Source: Carboxydocella thermautotrophica
GTDB taxonomy: Bacteria; Bacillota; GCA-003054495; Carboxydocellales; Carboxydocellaceae
Length of the DNA stretch: 53,067 nt
Assembly: GCA_003054495.1 (NCBI GenBank)
Contig: CP028515.1
Location: 1-53,067 of the forward strand
Reading direction: 5' to 3'
Part shown: in pieces, positions 33,126 through 42,486 of the stretch
Layout: every line of letters starts with the position of its first letter
Position numbering within the stretch: position 1 is the first letter of the stretch
Notes under the pieces: generated by a model
Databases searched by the model: none
The model's input: the letters and a program-made list of their open reading frames with translations, nothing else
Told to the model about the DNA's origin: nothing
Program-made: the position numbers and the translations under genes

Positions 33126-33728
33126 TTAAAAAGTTTTAAACATTAATTTCTTTCTACCAGCAAATAATTTCTCTATCTGGTTCAAAAAAGGCAAAGGGTC
33201 AATCCACCTGCCACCCTCTTTAATCCCAAAATGCAGATGCGGTCCGGTAGATCTTCCGGTGTTGCCGCTGTAACCTATCACCTGACCACTGCTAACCATC
33301 ATCCCTTCTTTAATGCCTGGCGCATATTCGTTGAGATGAGCGTAATAATACCAGCGGCCATCATCTCCCATAATCCCAATAGCAATCCCGCCGTTCCCTT
33401 CAGTGCTCAAGTAGTTTATTACCCCATCCTTTACCGCATACAACGGGCTTCCAATCGGTACCGCCATATCTACCCCTTCATGAAAGTTATCGCCCCTGTC
33501 CTCGCCAAATAGGCTTGTATATCGAAACGGCACTCCCAGGGGAAAGGAGTATCCTCCGGCAAATACCGGATTCCGGGGATTAGTTACATCATAATTGCCA
33601 AAGATAATCGAAATCCCATAAGCCATCATAGCTACGGACAAGATCAGAAAAACCAATAACCAGAGAACCAGCTTAATAATAGCTCTGAAGTTGCGCAACA
33701 CAAAAAGTATAACCTGAGCCGTTTCCAT
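33126..33728 (-). CDS. M23 peptidoglycan peptidase of the transfer system (VirB1-like role)
   Basis: A 200-residue protein with one N-terminal membrane segment (about 20-42) and an external M23/LytM domain: HEGVDMAVPIGSPLY gives the first zinc ligands (His-x3-Asp), YAHLNEYAPG follows, and GPHLHFGI gives the His-x-His ligand. It cleaves peptide cross-links to open the wall for the channel or pilus. It overlaps the VirB4-like gene by one base at the end of the operon. Both zinc motifs are intact. Confidence 0.85.
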   Translation of the reverse strand: METAQVILFVLRNFRAIIKLVLWLLVFLILSVAMMAYGISIIFGNYDVTNPRNPVFAGGYSFPLGVPFRYTSLFGEDRGDNFHEGVDMAVPIGSPLYAVKDGVINYLSTEGNGGIAIGIMGDDGRWYYYAHLNEYAPGIKEGMMVSSGQVIGYSGNTGRSTGPHLHFGIKEGGRWIDPLPFLNQIEKLFAGRKKLMFKTF

Positions 33729-35992
33729 TAGCCTTCAACTCCCAGTTCCCGCAAGCGGTTGGGGTCAGTGACTATCAACCTTTCCAGCTCAGGTGCGGCT
33801 ATTACCTCCACTTTGGCATACTTTCCGCCGGATTTAATCAGCCCTTCTCCCCGGCCGCTGCTGGTAAGGTAATCTTTAGCCTTGGCAGATAAGCTCACTA
33901 TCTCTTTATCAATGGTTTCTATGTTTCTCTTTTTCTGTTCAAACAGCAAAATGCTGTTCGGAATTGTAATCAGCGCCTTGGCAATGGCGTTATCCAAAGC
34001 ATCATCAATGTCCTGGGTAATCGGAATAACCGCCGTGTTATAATGCCTGAAAGACTTAATCATGGCTTGTAGAAACAAGGCAAACGGCTCATACTCCTTC
34101 TTTCCCTGGAAATAGCGGTAGTACTCGTCTACCACAAAAATGGCAGGGTTTTTGTCCTTTGTTAAGATCCCCTCAACTTTAGCCATAATGTTAAATAAAA
34201 ATAGCGGAGCAATAGCTTCCTCCAGATTCCTGGTGCTTATCCCTACCAGCTTTGAAGAGAAATTAATATTGGTCTGGCCATTGAAAAGCACTGAATAAGT
34301 CCCTCTCGTCAGCCTTTCCAGGCTGTCTGCCAGGTCTTTCGACTTTAGCCTGTATAACTCATCCTGCACCTCTGCCGGTAACGGCGGCTCGTTATGCATG
34401 GTCTTGGGATCATCAGTAATGCCTCTTTTTTCAAATGCCCTGTATAAAGCTTTATCCAGGTCATTGGCTTCTTTGGGAGTCAACGGCCTGCCAGCTGCCA
34501 TGGAGTAGAAAGAATGCAGTCTCAATACCGTGGATCGAAGTGAACCAGGCAATTTTATTAATGGCAGGTCATTAGGGTTAATGCAAAAATCCGAACTTAC
34601 AGTAGCATCAATATATTGGCCCCCCATCGCCTCGCAATACCTTTTATGAGCATGTAAAGGCTCCACTATAATCGCCGGAACTCCTTTAAGCAAATAGCGG
34701 TGAATAATAGTGTCTACCGCAAAGGTTTTGCCCGCTCCTGATTCGGCAAGAACAGATAAATGCGGGTTGGTTTGAGAAAACAAATCTATGGTAACTAAAG
34801 CTTTGGTATCCGGATCCACGCCCAGAATTACTCCTTTTTCATCAGCCATGGCCGATGATCTGAACGGAAACATCCTGGCCACTACCTGGGTCGGCAAAAT
34901 CCGTTCCTGACCCCTGGGTTTTAGATAGCAGTCCCTGCCAATTGGCAAAATGCTTTTAAACCCTTCTTCGGGATAAAAAGTGGCAGGGTATGCCTCCATC
35001 ATTAGTCCGTTTAACTTGGTAGTAACCAGTTTTGTAACCCTGTCCAGCTCTTTTAATGTTCTTGCCCTGATACCGATATAGACAGATACGCCAAATAACT
35101 TAAAGCGGCCTGAACCCCTGCCCATGGCCAGAGCATCTTCCCTTTGGTCTAACTGCTCCTCATCAGCTTCACCTTTCATGTATGTGTGCCAGCCCAGCTC
35201 CCGTTTAAGCTTTTGAGCCGCTTTCCTGACATGTTTTTCATAGTGCCCATCCCTGGACGGATGAATATGAAACGAAAAGCAGACCGTTTCTTGTATATCA
35301 AAAAGGCTGTCTATCCAATCAAATCCCACCATATCGGGATAGCCGCTTTCTTCATCCAAATACAAAGTCCTGAAGTAGGTATCATCACACTTGATATAAT
35401 CCCGGCCAATCTCAATTACGCCAGGGGTGCACCGGTCCAGAAAAGTCCGGCCTTTGCCATTCCCCTGGTGCATCTCGATTAAAAGCTTCTCCAGCTTTGC
35501 TCCGGTTAAGCGTTTAGCCTGCAAGCCGTTCTTTTCTAACTCCTTGATCTGATGCTCTGTTTTAGTTTTCAGTTCTGCTCTGGCAATATCAATGGCATCG
35601 TTCTTATGGCCAACAATAACGTAAAACTTTTGGTCCAGGGTATTCTGGGATTCCAGCAACTCCTTGGTAAACTTCAGCTCCGCCAATGCCAGAGGGTTAT
35701 TTATCATGCCGCTTTTGGTATAGGACTCATGCTGAGCAACCAGATATTTGTTAACATTAATCTTTGAAAAGACAACCAACACCTGTGAGTAATAATAAAG
35801 GGAATTTAAGAGCCTGCTGTACCGGCTGATAACACTGGCCTGCTCATCCTCATTCAAAAGCGGAAAATTCAGTGGCGTTACCTCAAGAATTGCCCTGGTT
35901 TCCCCATTTCTGAGCACAAAATAGTCCTCTTTACAATCCACTGCCTCCACAAACTCCTGCGCAGGTTTAACTTTCTTGCCCAACAGACTCAT
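33728..35992 (-). CDS. VirB4-like type IV secretion ATPase
   Basis: A 754-residue protein. The N-terminal part (1-400) matches the VirB4/ConE family. The ATPase domain has Walker A AESGAGKTF (417-424 core) and Walker B IFVVDEYYRYF (near 597), with the downstream LLFEQKKRN region. VirB4 powers substrate transfer and pilus assembly at the cytoplasmic face. It is the best marker of a conjugative channel in the operon. It sits between Tad-type genes upstream and the M23 peptidase downstream. Confidence 0.9.
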   Translation of the reverse strand: MSLLGKKVKPAQEFVEAVDCKEDYFVLRNGETRAILEVTPLNFPLLNEDEQASVISRYSRLLNSLYYYSQVLVVFSKINVNKYLVAQHESYTKSGMINNPLALAELKFTKELLESQNTLDQKFYVIVGHKNDAIDIARAELKTKTEHQIKELEKNGLQAKRLTGAKLEKLLIEMHQGNGKGRTFLDRCTPGVIEIGRDYIKCDDTYFRTLYLDEESGYPDMVGFDWIDSLFDIQETVCFSFHIHPSRDGHYEKHVRKAAQKLKRELGWHTYMKGEADEEQLDQREDALAMGRGSGRFKLFGVSVYIGIRARTLKELDRVTKLVTTKLNGLMMEAYPATFYPEEGFKSILPIGRDCYLKPRGQERILPTQVVARMFPFRSSAMADEKGVILGVDPDTKALVTIDLFSQTNPHLSVLAESGAGKTFAVDTIIHRYLLKGVPAIIVEPLHAHKRYCEAMGGQYIDATVSSDFCINPNDLPLIKLPGSLRSTVLRLHSFYSMAAGRPLTPKEANDLDKALYRAFEKRGITDDPKTMHNEPPLPAEVQDELYRLKSKDLADSLERLTRGTYSVLFNGQTNINFSSKLVGISTRNLEEAIAPLFLFNIMAKVEGILTKDKNPAIFVVDEYYRYFQGKKEYEPFALFLQAMIKSFRHYNTAVIPITQDIDDALDNAIAKALITIPNSILLFEQKKRNIETIDKEIVSLSAKAKDYLTSSGRGEGLIKSGGKYAKVEVIAAPELERLIVTDPNRLRELGVEG

Positions 35993-36013
35993 TAAACTCC
36001 CCCTCCATCCTCT

Positions 36014-36739
36014 CTAATAACCGGCTGCCGCTGCTGCCCCCAGCGTAAAACCAGGAGTATTCACCGGCTTATAATCCCTGGGATTTACTGCAACAAAAAT
36101 TTTGCCGACTTCCGAATATAAAGCGATCTTCTCAGCCTGATCGGGCTTAACCGCAACCACAATAGCGCCAGGCACCTTCTTTTGATTGGTGGCAATAATC
36201 TTGCCTTCTTCATCCTTCTTGACAGCCCCCAGTTGGTTTGCATCCGGGTCCCGTACGTCTATGACAGGAATATGCTGCAGAAAAAGCTTGGCTGAGCTTG
36301 GTCCATTGTTTGACTTCAAAATAACGATTAAATCCACATAATCGCCCTTTTTTACAGTCCCGCCGGCAGATTTGGTCAAATCCGTGGGAATAGCCACTAT
36401 CCGATCTTCCGGCTTTATCGTATATAAATAACCCTGGGGAACCTCGTTAATATCGCTGATCTTGCCTGGCAGAATCAGGTCCCCCGGGATCAGTTTAGTG
36501 GTAGTGTATTTGCCTATTAGCTGTTTGCTGTCCTTGATTACATTAGCATCCAGGCCATTAGCACCCACCGTTTTTGTGGTAAGCATATCCTGAGTAATTT
36601 GAGTATAGGCCGGTATCTCCTGTTTAACGGTGACAACCTCAACCTCTTTTAAGTTGGCTTTTACGTATCTATTGGCACCGAAAACCCCTATTAATGCCAA
36701 CAACAATCCCCCTAAGGCAACCAATATCCTTTTATTCAA
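36014..36739 (-). CDS. cpaB: CpaB/RcpC-like SAF-domain pilus assembly protein
   Basis: A 241-residue protein. It has an N-terminal membrane anchor (LVALGGLLLALIGVFGANRY), then a SAF domain (EVVTVKQEIPAYTQITQDML), a PEDRIVAIPTD segment and KGDYVDLIVILK, the order typical of Flp pilus CpaB/RcpC. In Gram-negatives it stabilises the secretin; here, in a monoderm without a secretin, it probably guides the pilus through the wall. TTG start after GGGGGG. It lies between the large surface protein and the VirB4-like gene. Confidence 0.85.
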   Translation of the reverse strand: MNKRILVALGGLLLALIGVFGANRYVKANLKEVEVVTVKQEIPAYTQITQDMLTTKTVGANGLDANVIKDSKQLIGKYTTTKLIPGDLILPGKISDINEVPQGYLYTIKPEDRIVAIPTDLTKSAGGTVKKGDYVDLIVILKSNNGPSSAKLFLQHIPVIDVRDPDANQLGAVKKDEEGKIIATNQKKVPGAIVVAVKPDQAEKIALYSEVGKIFVAVNPRDYKPVNTPGFTLGAAAAAGY

Positions 36740-36751
36740 GGTTTCGCCCCC

Positions 36752-39052
36752 CTACTGCGTAATTCTGCTGCCTACATCATCGTAAATACCGCCCTCAACT
36801 ATCACCACCACAGAAGTCTTAGCCGTAAATTCCCCGTTATCTCCGGCACCCTCGGCCACAATCTTGGTTATAAATTCACCATCGGGAGTGTCTTTGGGTA
36901 TATATTTCTTGCGGAGCTTCTGCGGTGACCTGGGGTTAGGCGGCAACTGCCAGGTATTAGAGGCCGGTCTTCCTGGAGTGCTTCTTTCCAGCTCCACGGA
37001 ATTGCCATCGGCAAAATAAGCTATTACCCTTTGCGGACCTGGGCAGGGTCGGCTTTTTCTAACTCCATCCTCATACCAGACATAATCATCCGTCCAGGTA
37101 TTGACCGTAAGGCTAAACCCCCATCCTGCCCTGGTTTTAGCAGGACTAACCGAAGCCGATATATGCAACTGGCCTCCTTCCTGCCTTTCCATGCTGTCAT
37201 TGATATACACCGGTTCCGATACATAGTTGTTGTTATAATTAGTTTCCGGAATAGTTCTGTCAGGATTGACCGCTGCGGCTATCGTAATTCTTCCTTTTGC
37301 GGCAGGAGCTTTCCAGGAGAAATGTACCGTAGTCGAGGCATTAGGACCGAGGCTTGCAATGACGCGCCTGGTGCCGGGAATTTCCGCCTTGCCCTTATAG
37401 AATTTGACCACCACGTTATTTACAGTTACAGCCAGGTTGTTTTTAACTACAACCGAACCGTTGTAGGTGTTATTGACAAAGAAAGGCGTTGTACCCGGAT
37501 TTAGATTGGTAACAGTTAAGTCAGTCGATTGATAGAGTTCAACCCGCTTGGTGTTGTTTGCCCAGTTCAAGTCCTTATTGAGAATCGGTTTTTGCGGCCA
37601 GATTTTAGCGATTAAAGTGCTTTTTCCGTCCTGGCCATACCAGACAAACGGCAAAGTCATGGTTTCCCCGGGATTAAGGGTAATTGTTTTTCCATCTACC
37701 CCTGAAACTGGCCAACCGTTATGGGTCAAGCCTAATTTAACTTCTGCTGGTTCCGGAAAATTCTCTGCCAGCCCGTAAGTTACCGTTCCATGATACTCCT
37801 TGCCCTTCTCCGGGTTATTGGTACCGGGGTTAAGACTTTGCACATAGGCATCAGGGATAGGCTTTACCTTAATCGTTGCGCTGGCAACATTATCGGCATA
37901 TTCAAGCCCTGTTTCCCCTTCGTAAAGATAGCCGTAACCAGGCCAGGCATTTATCCCGGCCATTAAACTTTTGGATTCCGGCTGGGCAGTCCAGCGGAAC
38001 GTTGCCACTATTTCTGCCTTATTTGCATTAAACTTAACTGTCTGATACTTATACCCCGCTGGCGCTCCCCAGGGATAGGCACTGATTAGGCCGCCAATTG
38101 CCCCGGGTCCTGACTTGTAAGCCAGATTGGCCTTATAATAACTCTCTTTCACTTGATGAGCTGCACCGATAAAGATGGGAATATCTGCGGGAGGTCTGGT
38201 AATCCAGGCATTATCAGCATTGATTCCGAAGGTTACAGTGGCAGTGTAAGTGGTAAAGGGCTCAGCGACGAAAACTCTCTTTCCGGTCTCAGGGTCCTGT
38301 TCTGCCGGAGTGCCGGGATCGAAGTCTTTTACGTACAAATTGGGAACCCATTTAACAAATACCGATTCTGGAGCAATGGGAATGCTTCTGTAAAGAATGG
38401 TGCCATTTTCTTTATGCCAGGCCCGTCCCCACCCCCAGCCCCAGAAGGTAGGGGGTTGCAGGACATGCACATATCTCTCCCATTCTACGTTCTCATCCCC
38501 GCGAAATTCAGTGGAATGCATCAGTTTTAAGCCCCACCAGATGTTGCGTCTCAGCTCTGGTTTGCCATCCAGTTTTTCATTCCAGACCATCGTTTCGCCT
38601 CTATTTTTCATCCATTTAGCAATATCTTCTCTTTGCCATGGAGCTGGAAGCCAGTTATTCTGTTCCAGGTATTGATGGACAGGCTCGACATCATTGGGAA
38701 ACCGGATATTAGGCAGGTTTTCCCCCACATCATTAACTCCTGTATATCGGTACTCGCCGTTATCGCCTTTATCCCCGTGCGGTCCCCCGTAAAATAAGAG
38801 ATGGGTATTATTGAACTCCGGATATTGCTCCATATTGATGGCAAGTTTCAAAGCAGGGTTATAACTGACAAAATAGTCCTTGCCAAATTTCTTCATTTCC
38901 AGATATCTGTTATCATCAGCCATAGCTGCATCTTTGCTCAAAGGCGGGGTTTTGGGCGGGACATAATCTTTTGTAAGCTCAGCCCCTGAATACCCTGTAA
39001 AACCAGAAAATAAGGCTAATACAATGAGAAATACCGTTATTCTCTTCCGCAA
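36752..39052 (-). CDS. Large secreted protein with CARDB-like repeats, possible pilus-tip or adhesin
   Basis: A 766-residue protein. It has a signal peptide (about 1-24) and an aromatic-rich N-terminal region (PTFWGWGWGRAWHKENGTIL). Three or more beta-sandwich units of CARDB type follow, such as DLTVTNLNPGTTPFFVNNTY with the SLGPNASTTVHFSWKAP and IPETNYNNNYVSEP segments. It would lie outside the membrane. Its place in the middle of the pilus genes suggests a surface adhesin or pilus-associated tip component. The TTG start directly follows the upstream stop, so translation is coupled. No specific ligand can be named. Confidence 0.7.
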   Translation of the reverse strand: MRKRITVFLIVLALFSGFTGYSGAELTKDYVPPKTPPLSKDAAMADDNRYLEMKKFGKDYFVSYNPALKLAINMEQYPEFNNTHLLFYGGPHGDKGDNGEYRYTGVNDVGENLPNIRFPNDVEPVHQYLEQNNWLPAPWQREDIAKWMKNRGETMVWNEKLDGKPELRRNIWWGLKLMHSTEFRGDENVEWERYVHVLQPPTFWGWGWGRAWHKENGTILYRSIPIAPESVFVKWVPNLYVKDFDPGTPAEQDPETGKRVFVAEPFTTYTATVTFGINADNAWITRPPADIPIFIGAAHQVKESYYKANLAYKSGPGAIGGLISAYPWGAPAGYKYQTVKFNANKAEIVATFRWTAQPESKSLMAGINAWPGYGYLYEGETGLEYADNVASATIKVKPIPDAYVQSLNPGTNNPEKGKEYHGTVTYGLAENFPEPAEVKLGLTHNGWPVSGVDGKTITLNPGETMTLPFVWYGQDGKSTLIAKIWPQKPILNKDLNWANNTKRVELYQSTDLTVTNLNPGTTPFFVNNTYNGSVVVKNNLAVTVNNVVVKFYKGKAEIPGTRRVIASLGPNASTTVHFSWKAPAAKGRITIAAAVNPDRTIPETNYNNNYVSEPVYINDSMERQEGGQLHISASVSPAKTRAGWGFSLTVNTWTDDYVWYEDGVRKSRPCPGPQRVIAYFADGNSVELERSTPGRPASNTWQLPPNPRSPQKLRKKYIPKDTPDGEFITKIVAEGAGDNGEFTAKTSVVVIVEGGIYDDVGSRITQ

Positions 39053-39796
39053 CTACTTCACCCCCGGCAACCATACTATAACCTGGACCGTATAGCCGCC
39101 AGCATTAGATGCGACCCTTATTTTCTGGTTGTTAATTATCCAGTATTTTTCAGGAACCTCTGACCAACGATCTTTCTTTAAACGAACATGGTCGGTTATT
39201 TCCCTGGCCGCTTTCTCACCAAACTTGCTGGCCAGGATGTTATATAAGTCCGTGAATTGTTTTTCCAAATCATCCTCTACAGAAATAGCAATATTGATAT
39301 CCACGTTGTTAACGTTATTAGGCGGATAGAGTTCAACTGTTAAATCCGTTTTTTCCGGAAGAGTATAGCCATTATCCATGCTAACCTTTACGGTATAGGT
39401 TTTGTTATCCCACGTAACCCGTGCCCCTAACGCCTCGGTAATAAACCTCAACGGCACCATTGTTCTTTTGTTTTTCAGTATGGCTTTGGTGTCAAAAGTC
39501 TTGGCCTTGCCATTAACCATGGCTTTGCTCTCGCCTATTTTCAGCTTAATGGTATTTGCCCGATGCTTTATTGTCACTGTCTGGGTACGGCCATCCCAGT
39601 CCACCGTTGCTCCCAAAGCTTCACTGACAAACCGGACCGGCACCAGGGTGCGGGCTTTATTATCCAGAAACGGCTTCTGGTCCGGAAAGCTTATTTTCCT
39701 CCCATTGACGTAAACCATAATCTCAGGCTGTGCCAGCGCACTTGTGGTTATAAAAAACGAAAGCACCACAGCCATAACGCTTATAAACCTTGTCAT
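39053..39796 (-). CDS. Secreted protein with two copper-amine-oxidase-N domains
   Basis: A 247-residue protein with a signal peptide (to about residue 22) and two tandem stalk-like repeats: ARTLVPVRFVSEALGATVDW with QTVTIKHRANTIKLKIGES, and KRTMVPLRFITEALGARVTW. These domains are common in Clostridia secreted proteins and are thought to attach to the cell wall. The last 80 residues are different and helical (DDLEKQFTDLYNILASKFGE). It probably supports the pilus at the surface. It lies between the prepilin peptidase and the large surface protein. Confidence 0.8.
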   Translation of the reverse strand: MTRFISVMAVVLSFFITTSALAQPEIMVYVNGRKISFPDQKPFLDNKARTLVPVRFVSEALGATVDWDGRTQTVTIKHRANTIKLKIGESKAMVNGKAKTFDTKAILKNKRTMVPLRFITEALGARVTWDNKTYTVKVSMDNGYTLPEKTDLTVELYPPNNVNNVDINIAISVEDDLEKQFTDLYNILASKFGEKAAREITDHVRLKKDRWSEVPEKYWIINNQKIRVASNAGGYTVQVIVWLPGVK

Positions 39797-39811
39797 CTCC
39801 TAACCCCCACT

Positions 39812-40300
39812 TCAAATTGCCAATATAACCGCTCCCAGCGCTAACGCTACCCCATAGGGTATGCCGGGATTGGCCTCGCTTTCTTGAGCTATATCAGCCC
39901 ACCGCCTCCGTCCGGTTAAGTAATAGAGCATCTGCTTCAGGGTTTCCCAGAAAAGCTTTTTCTTGATTAAAACAGTTACTGCCATAACTCCGCCGATTAA
40001 AGCACCCAGCACTGCAGTCCCTAAAACAAATTCCGGACCGGCCACCGCTCCTATTGCGGCCATTAATTTCAGGTCACCGGCACCAAGCCCGCCTAAAAGA
40101 AAGGGCACTAAAAATATCCCTGCACCTGTAATAAAGCCATATAAAGAGTGCCAGAAACCAGCCTGGCCATTATAAACACTGTTGAGCGCAAATCCGGCCA
40201 GCATAGCTGGAAAAACAAACCTGTTACGGATTTTTCGGTACTTCAAATCCGTGTAAATAGTAGTTGCCGCCAAAAAAATCAGGGTTAACTTAAATAACAG
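39812..40300 (-). CDS. tadV: Prepilin peptidase (TadV/CpaA, A24 family)
   Basis: About 162 residues, wholly membrane-embedded. Catalytic Asp residues: TIYTDLKYRKI near the start and the family signature GLGAGDLKL (GxGD). It cleaves the leader of Flp and TadE-like proteins. The usual N-terminus of this family (LFKLTLIFLAATTIYTDLKY) is encoded only if translation begins at a CTG at 40300, which has GGAGAGGG seven bases ahead; the TTG at 40273 lacks a ribosome site. I therefore favour the rare CTG start. Confidence 0.85.
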   Translation of the reverse strand: MLFKLTLIFLAATTIYTDLKYRKIRNRFVFPAMLAGFALNSVYNGQAGFWHSLYGFITGAGIFLVPFLLGGLGAGDLKLMAAIGAVAGPEFVLGTAVLGALIGGVMAVTVLIKKKLFWETLKQMLYYLTGRRRWADIAQESEANPGIPYGVALALGAVILAI

Positions 40301-40317
40301 GACTTACCCTCTCCTTC

Positions 40318-40345
40318 CTAAAACCCGGGATGTAAAAACATTCCG
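40318..40345 (-). terminator. Internal hairpin in the transfer operon
   Basis: AACCCGG and CCGGGTT frame a short loop at the gap between the TadE-like genes and tadV. It may attenuate transcription or set RNA end points within the operon. Confidence 0.4.
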
Positions 40346-40371
40346 GGTTCATTTCTCACCTGCGGGGAAAA

Positions 40372-40836
40372 TCAGCGGAAAACTTCCTCAACCGCTTCCC
40401 CTTTTACGATCATGTCTTCATCACCAAGAAAGTGCATGATAGTGGTTTTGATCGGCACTCTGACCACCACATACATGGCCGGCGGCCCCGATTCCCTAAT
40501 ATCCAAAGTCTCAATCCGGATAGGACCGTTAATAGTGGAATCAGCATTGCCTGGAGCCAGATTGTCATTAAGGCCCATATTTTCTTTGAACAGCCGGTAA
40601 AAATTATCCCTGGCCGTATTGACGTCAATTTTTATTTCAGTGCTTTCGTCCAGCAAACTTTCTTCAATTACCGCTGAATCTATGGCCGAAGTAGCCGCAG
40701 CATCCAGGCTGGTTTGAACCGCCCGATTGACTATATACATTGCTCCCAGGTCTGTAATTAATCCTAAAATCAAAAAAAATACCGGCAATAACAAGGCTGT
40801 CCAGATGAGGACATCACCCTTCTGCTCTTTTAGCAT
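40372..40836 (-). CDS. TadE/TadG-like pseudopilin
   Basis: A 154-residue protein starting MLKEQKGDVLIWTALLLPVF, a type IV prepilin-like processing site (EQKG then a hydrophobic helix) that TadV should cleave. The remainder is a periplasm/wall-side domain with VTARDNF-like NTARDNFYRLF. TadE and TadG proteins are minor pilins needed for pilus assembly. It is next to a second TadE-like gene and the Flp pilin; all three share the E-x-KG-x2-LI signature. Confidence 0.8.
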   Translation of the reverse strand: MLKEQKGDVLIWTALLLPVFFLILGLITDLGAMYIVNRAVQTSLDAAATSAIDSAVIEESLLDESTEIKIDVNTARDNFYRLFKENMGLNDNLAPGNADSTINGPIRIETLDIRESGPPAMYVVVRVPIKTTIMHFLGDEDMIVKGEAVEEVFR

Positions 40837-40848
40837 TCAAAAACCCCC

Positions 40849-41274
40849 TTACGGCCGGAAGTATTTTTCACTCATAGCTACCCCCTTGGCCGTGAGGTTA
40901 ATATTAAACCCTATATTCGACCCCTTGGCGCCAAACAGGACAAAACGGTAAGGATATGTGAATTCCACCTCCACCATTTCGTTTCTTTGCACCGGCTCCC
41001 AGGTGGCGCGAATAGTTACCTCAGCCGGGTCTATACCAGCAGTCCTCAGCTGATCCTGAACCCAGGCCAGGATGGTATCATTCATGCCGCCATTTTTGGC
41101 CATTGCCCTGATGGTGGTGCCCTTAATATCATGGAGGGCATCCCAGTATGAGTTAACTATCCCCAGCTCAAAGATTCCGGTTATTAACGCTAAAAGAACC
41201 GGCATTACTAATGCCATCTGGATCAGACTTACTCCCTTTTGCTCTTTTACCAGTCTATTTAATACCCGTTTCAA
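40849..41274 (-). CDS. TadE-like pseudopilin
   Basis: A 141-residue protein, with KEQKGVSLIQMALVMPVLLA as the prepilin processing site and membrane helix and a beta-rich C-terminal domain (EVTIRATWEPVQRNEMVEVE). It belongs to the TadE family of minor pilins processed by TadV. It lies directly upstream of the other pseudopilin and downstream of the Flp pilin, in operon order. Confidence 0.8.
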   Translation of the reverse strand: MKRVLNRLVKEQKGVSLIQMALVMPVLLALITGIFELGIVNSYWDALHDIKGTTIRAMAKNGGMNDTILAWVQDQLRTAGIDPAEVTIRATWEPVQRNEMVEVEFTYPYRFVLFGAKGSNIGFNINLTAKGVAMSEKYFRP

Positions 41275-41288
41275 GGACAGTCACACCC

Positions 41289-41501
41289 TTACGGCGTAGG
41301 TCTGGTCCCGTTAAACTTGGCGCGAATCACTTCATAATAGGCGGTAATATCCGTTCCTAAGGCGCTCAGCACCGCAATAGAGGCTAGGACAATCAGGGCA
41401 GTTATAATGGCCATTTGAATGAGTTCTGTCCCTTTTTCCTCTTTGCCAATGCGGCTGACCAGATTTTGTCCTTTCACATACAAACTTAACAATCTTTTCA
41501 T
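41289..41501 (-). CDS. flp: Flp-type major pilin
   Basis: About 70 residues. GKEEKGTELIQMAIITALIV matches the Flp prepilin pattern: a short basic leader, a Gly cleavage site, then a hydrophobic helix with an early Glu, and a small tail. It would be the main pilus subunit after TadV cleavage. The ATG at 41501 has GGGAGGAG ahead; an upstream ATG at 41522 would place that ribosome site inside the coding region, so it is not used. Confidence 0.85.
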   Translation of the reverse strand: MKRLLSLYVKGQNLVSRIGKEEKGTELIQMAIITALIVLASIAVLSALGTDITAYYEVIRAKFNGTRPTP

Positions 41502-41546
41502 TTTTTTCTCCTCCCACTTCAAAATAACTTACATAACCGAAGTCCT

Positions 41547-42482
41547 CTATTTCAGGAAACCTCCCCTTACTGCAAACATGGCGTACAGAGGCGGTGTCCC
41601 GAGAATCAAGAGAATGTTGATAAATAACATCACCCCCACTAAAGCCAGGTAAACCGGCCTTTTCTTTATTTCCCGTTTCAGGGTATTCTTTGTTCTCTCC
41701 CGGAGCAGAGCGCTCTGGGTTATAAAGATCTGTTTGAAATCAATGCCTGACTTAATCCCCTGCTCCAGCATGGTAACGATGTATTTAACATCAGCCAGGC
41801 CGCATCTGTCGGCAAATCTCCTTAGAGCCTTTATTTCATCATTGAACACTTCCAAATCGGTTTTGAGTTTCTGGACATTTTCTCTTAAGCCAGGACCTGT
41901 AATGGGGATGATCTGGGTAACGGCCTGCCTCAGGGTCAAACCCGCTGAAAGGTAAGTCCTGATGGCATCTATGAAATCCGGAAGTTCGGCGCTCATCAGC
42001 AACTGCCTGCTCTTTGCCCTGGCCTTAACAATCTCCCCGGGGCTGAAATAAGCGATAAATAAAGCCAGGATAAAAGTAATGAAGGTTGTGTTTGTCGGCC
42101 GGAGCAGATACAGAAATCCAAAAAAACCCCCTATTGCTAAAACAGCTAAATACTTAATGGCAATAAACTGGACCGGTGTCATCACCTGGTTAGGGATTAA
42201 CCTTAAATCGGCCTGTTCCAGCAGCAGTTCCAGCTTTCGCCTGCTTCCCTCCTTCAGGCTTACTTTGGAGACTATAAACACATACAAGGGAGCGACTAAC
42301 CTAATCAGTAACGGCAATTCCTCCAGCTCCCTTTCAGCTTTAGTTCGTCCTATGTTCTGCACCAGCTGTATCTGTCTTAACGCATGATTGCTGGGCGGTT
42401 TAAGCAGCAGGGATAAGATACTGGTGGCCAATATTAATAGCCCCGTAAAAAGCATTAAGTTATAAAACACCATCTGCTCCAT
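41547..42482 (-). CDS. tadC: Tad pilus platform protein TadC
   Basis: A 311-residue GspF-domain membrane protein. It has N-terminal helices and a cytoplasmic GspF region (FIDAIRTYLSAGLTLRQAVT, later EQGIKSGIDFKQIFITQSAL) with a C-terminal hydrophobic helix. With TadB it forms the inner platform on which the TadA ATPase acts. It follows tadB by 4 bp in the operon. Confidence 0.85.
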   Translation of the reverse strand: MEQMVFYNLMLFTGLLILATSILSLLLKPPSNHALRQIQLVQNIGRTKAERELEELPLLIRLVAPLYVFIVSKVSLKEGSRRKLELLLEQADLRLIPNQVMTPVQFIAIKYLAVLAIGGFFGFLYLLRPTNTTFITFILALFIAYFSPGEIVKARAKSRQLLMSAELPDFIDAIRTYLSAGLTLRQAVTQIIPITGPGLRENVQKLKTDLEVFNDEIKALRRFADRCGLADVKYIVTMLEQGIKSGIDFKQIFITQSALLRERTKNTLKREIKKRPVYLALVGVMLFINILLILGTPPLYAMFAVRGGFLK

Positions 42483-42486
42483 CCCC

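Noticed and set aside
37031-37504. 157-residue rightward frame within the large surface protein gene
   Set aside because: Shadow frame; the leftward frame has signal peptide, domains and coupling to its neighbours.
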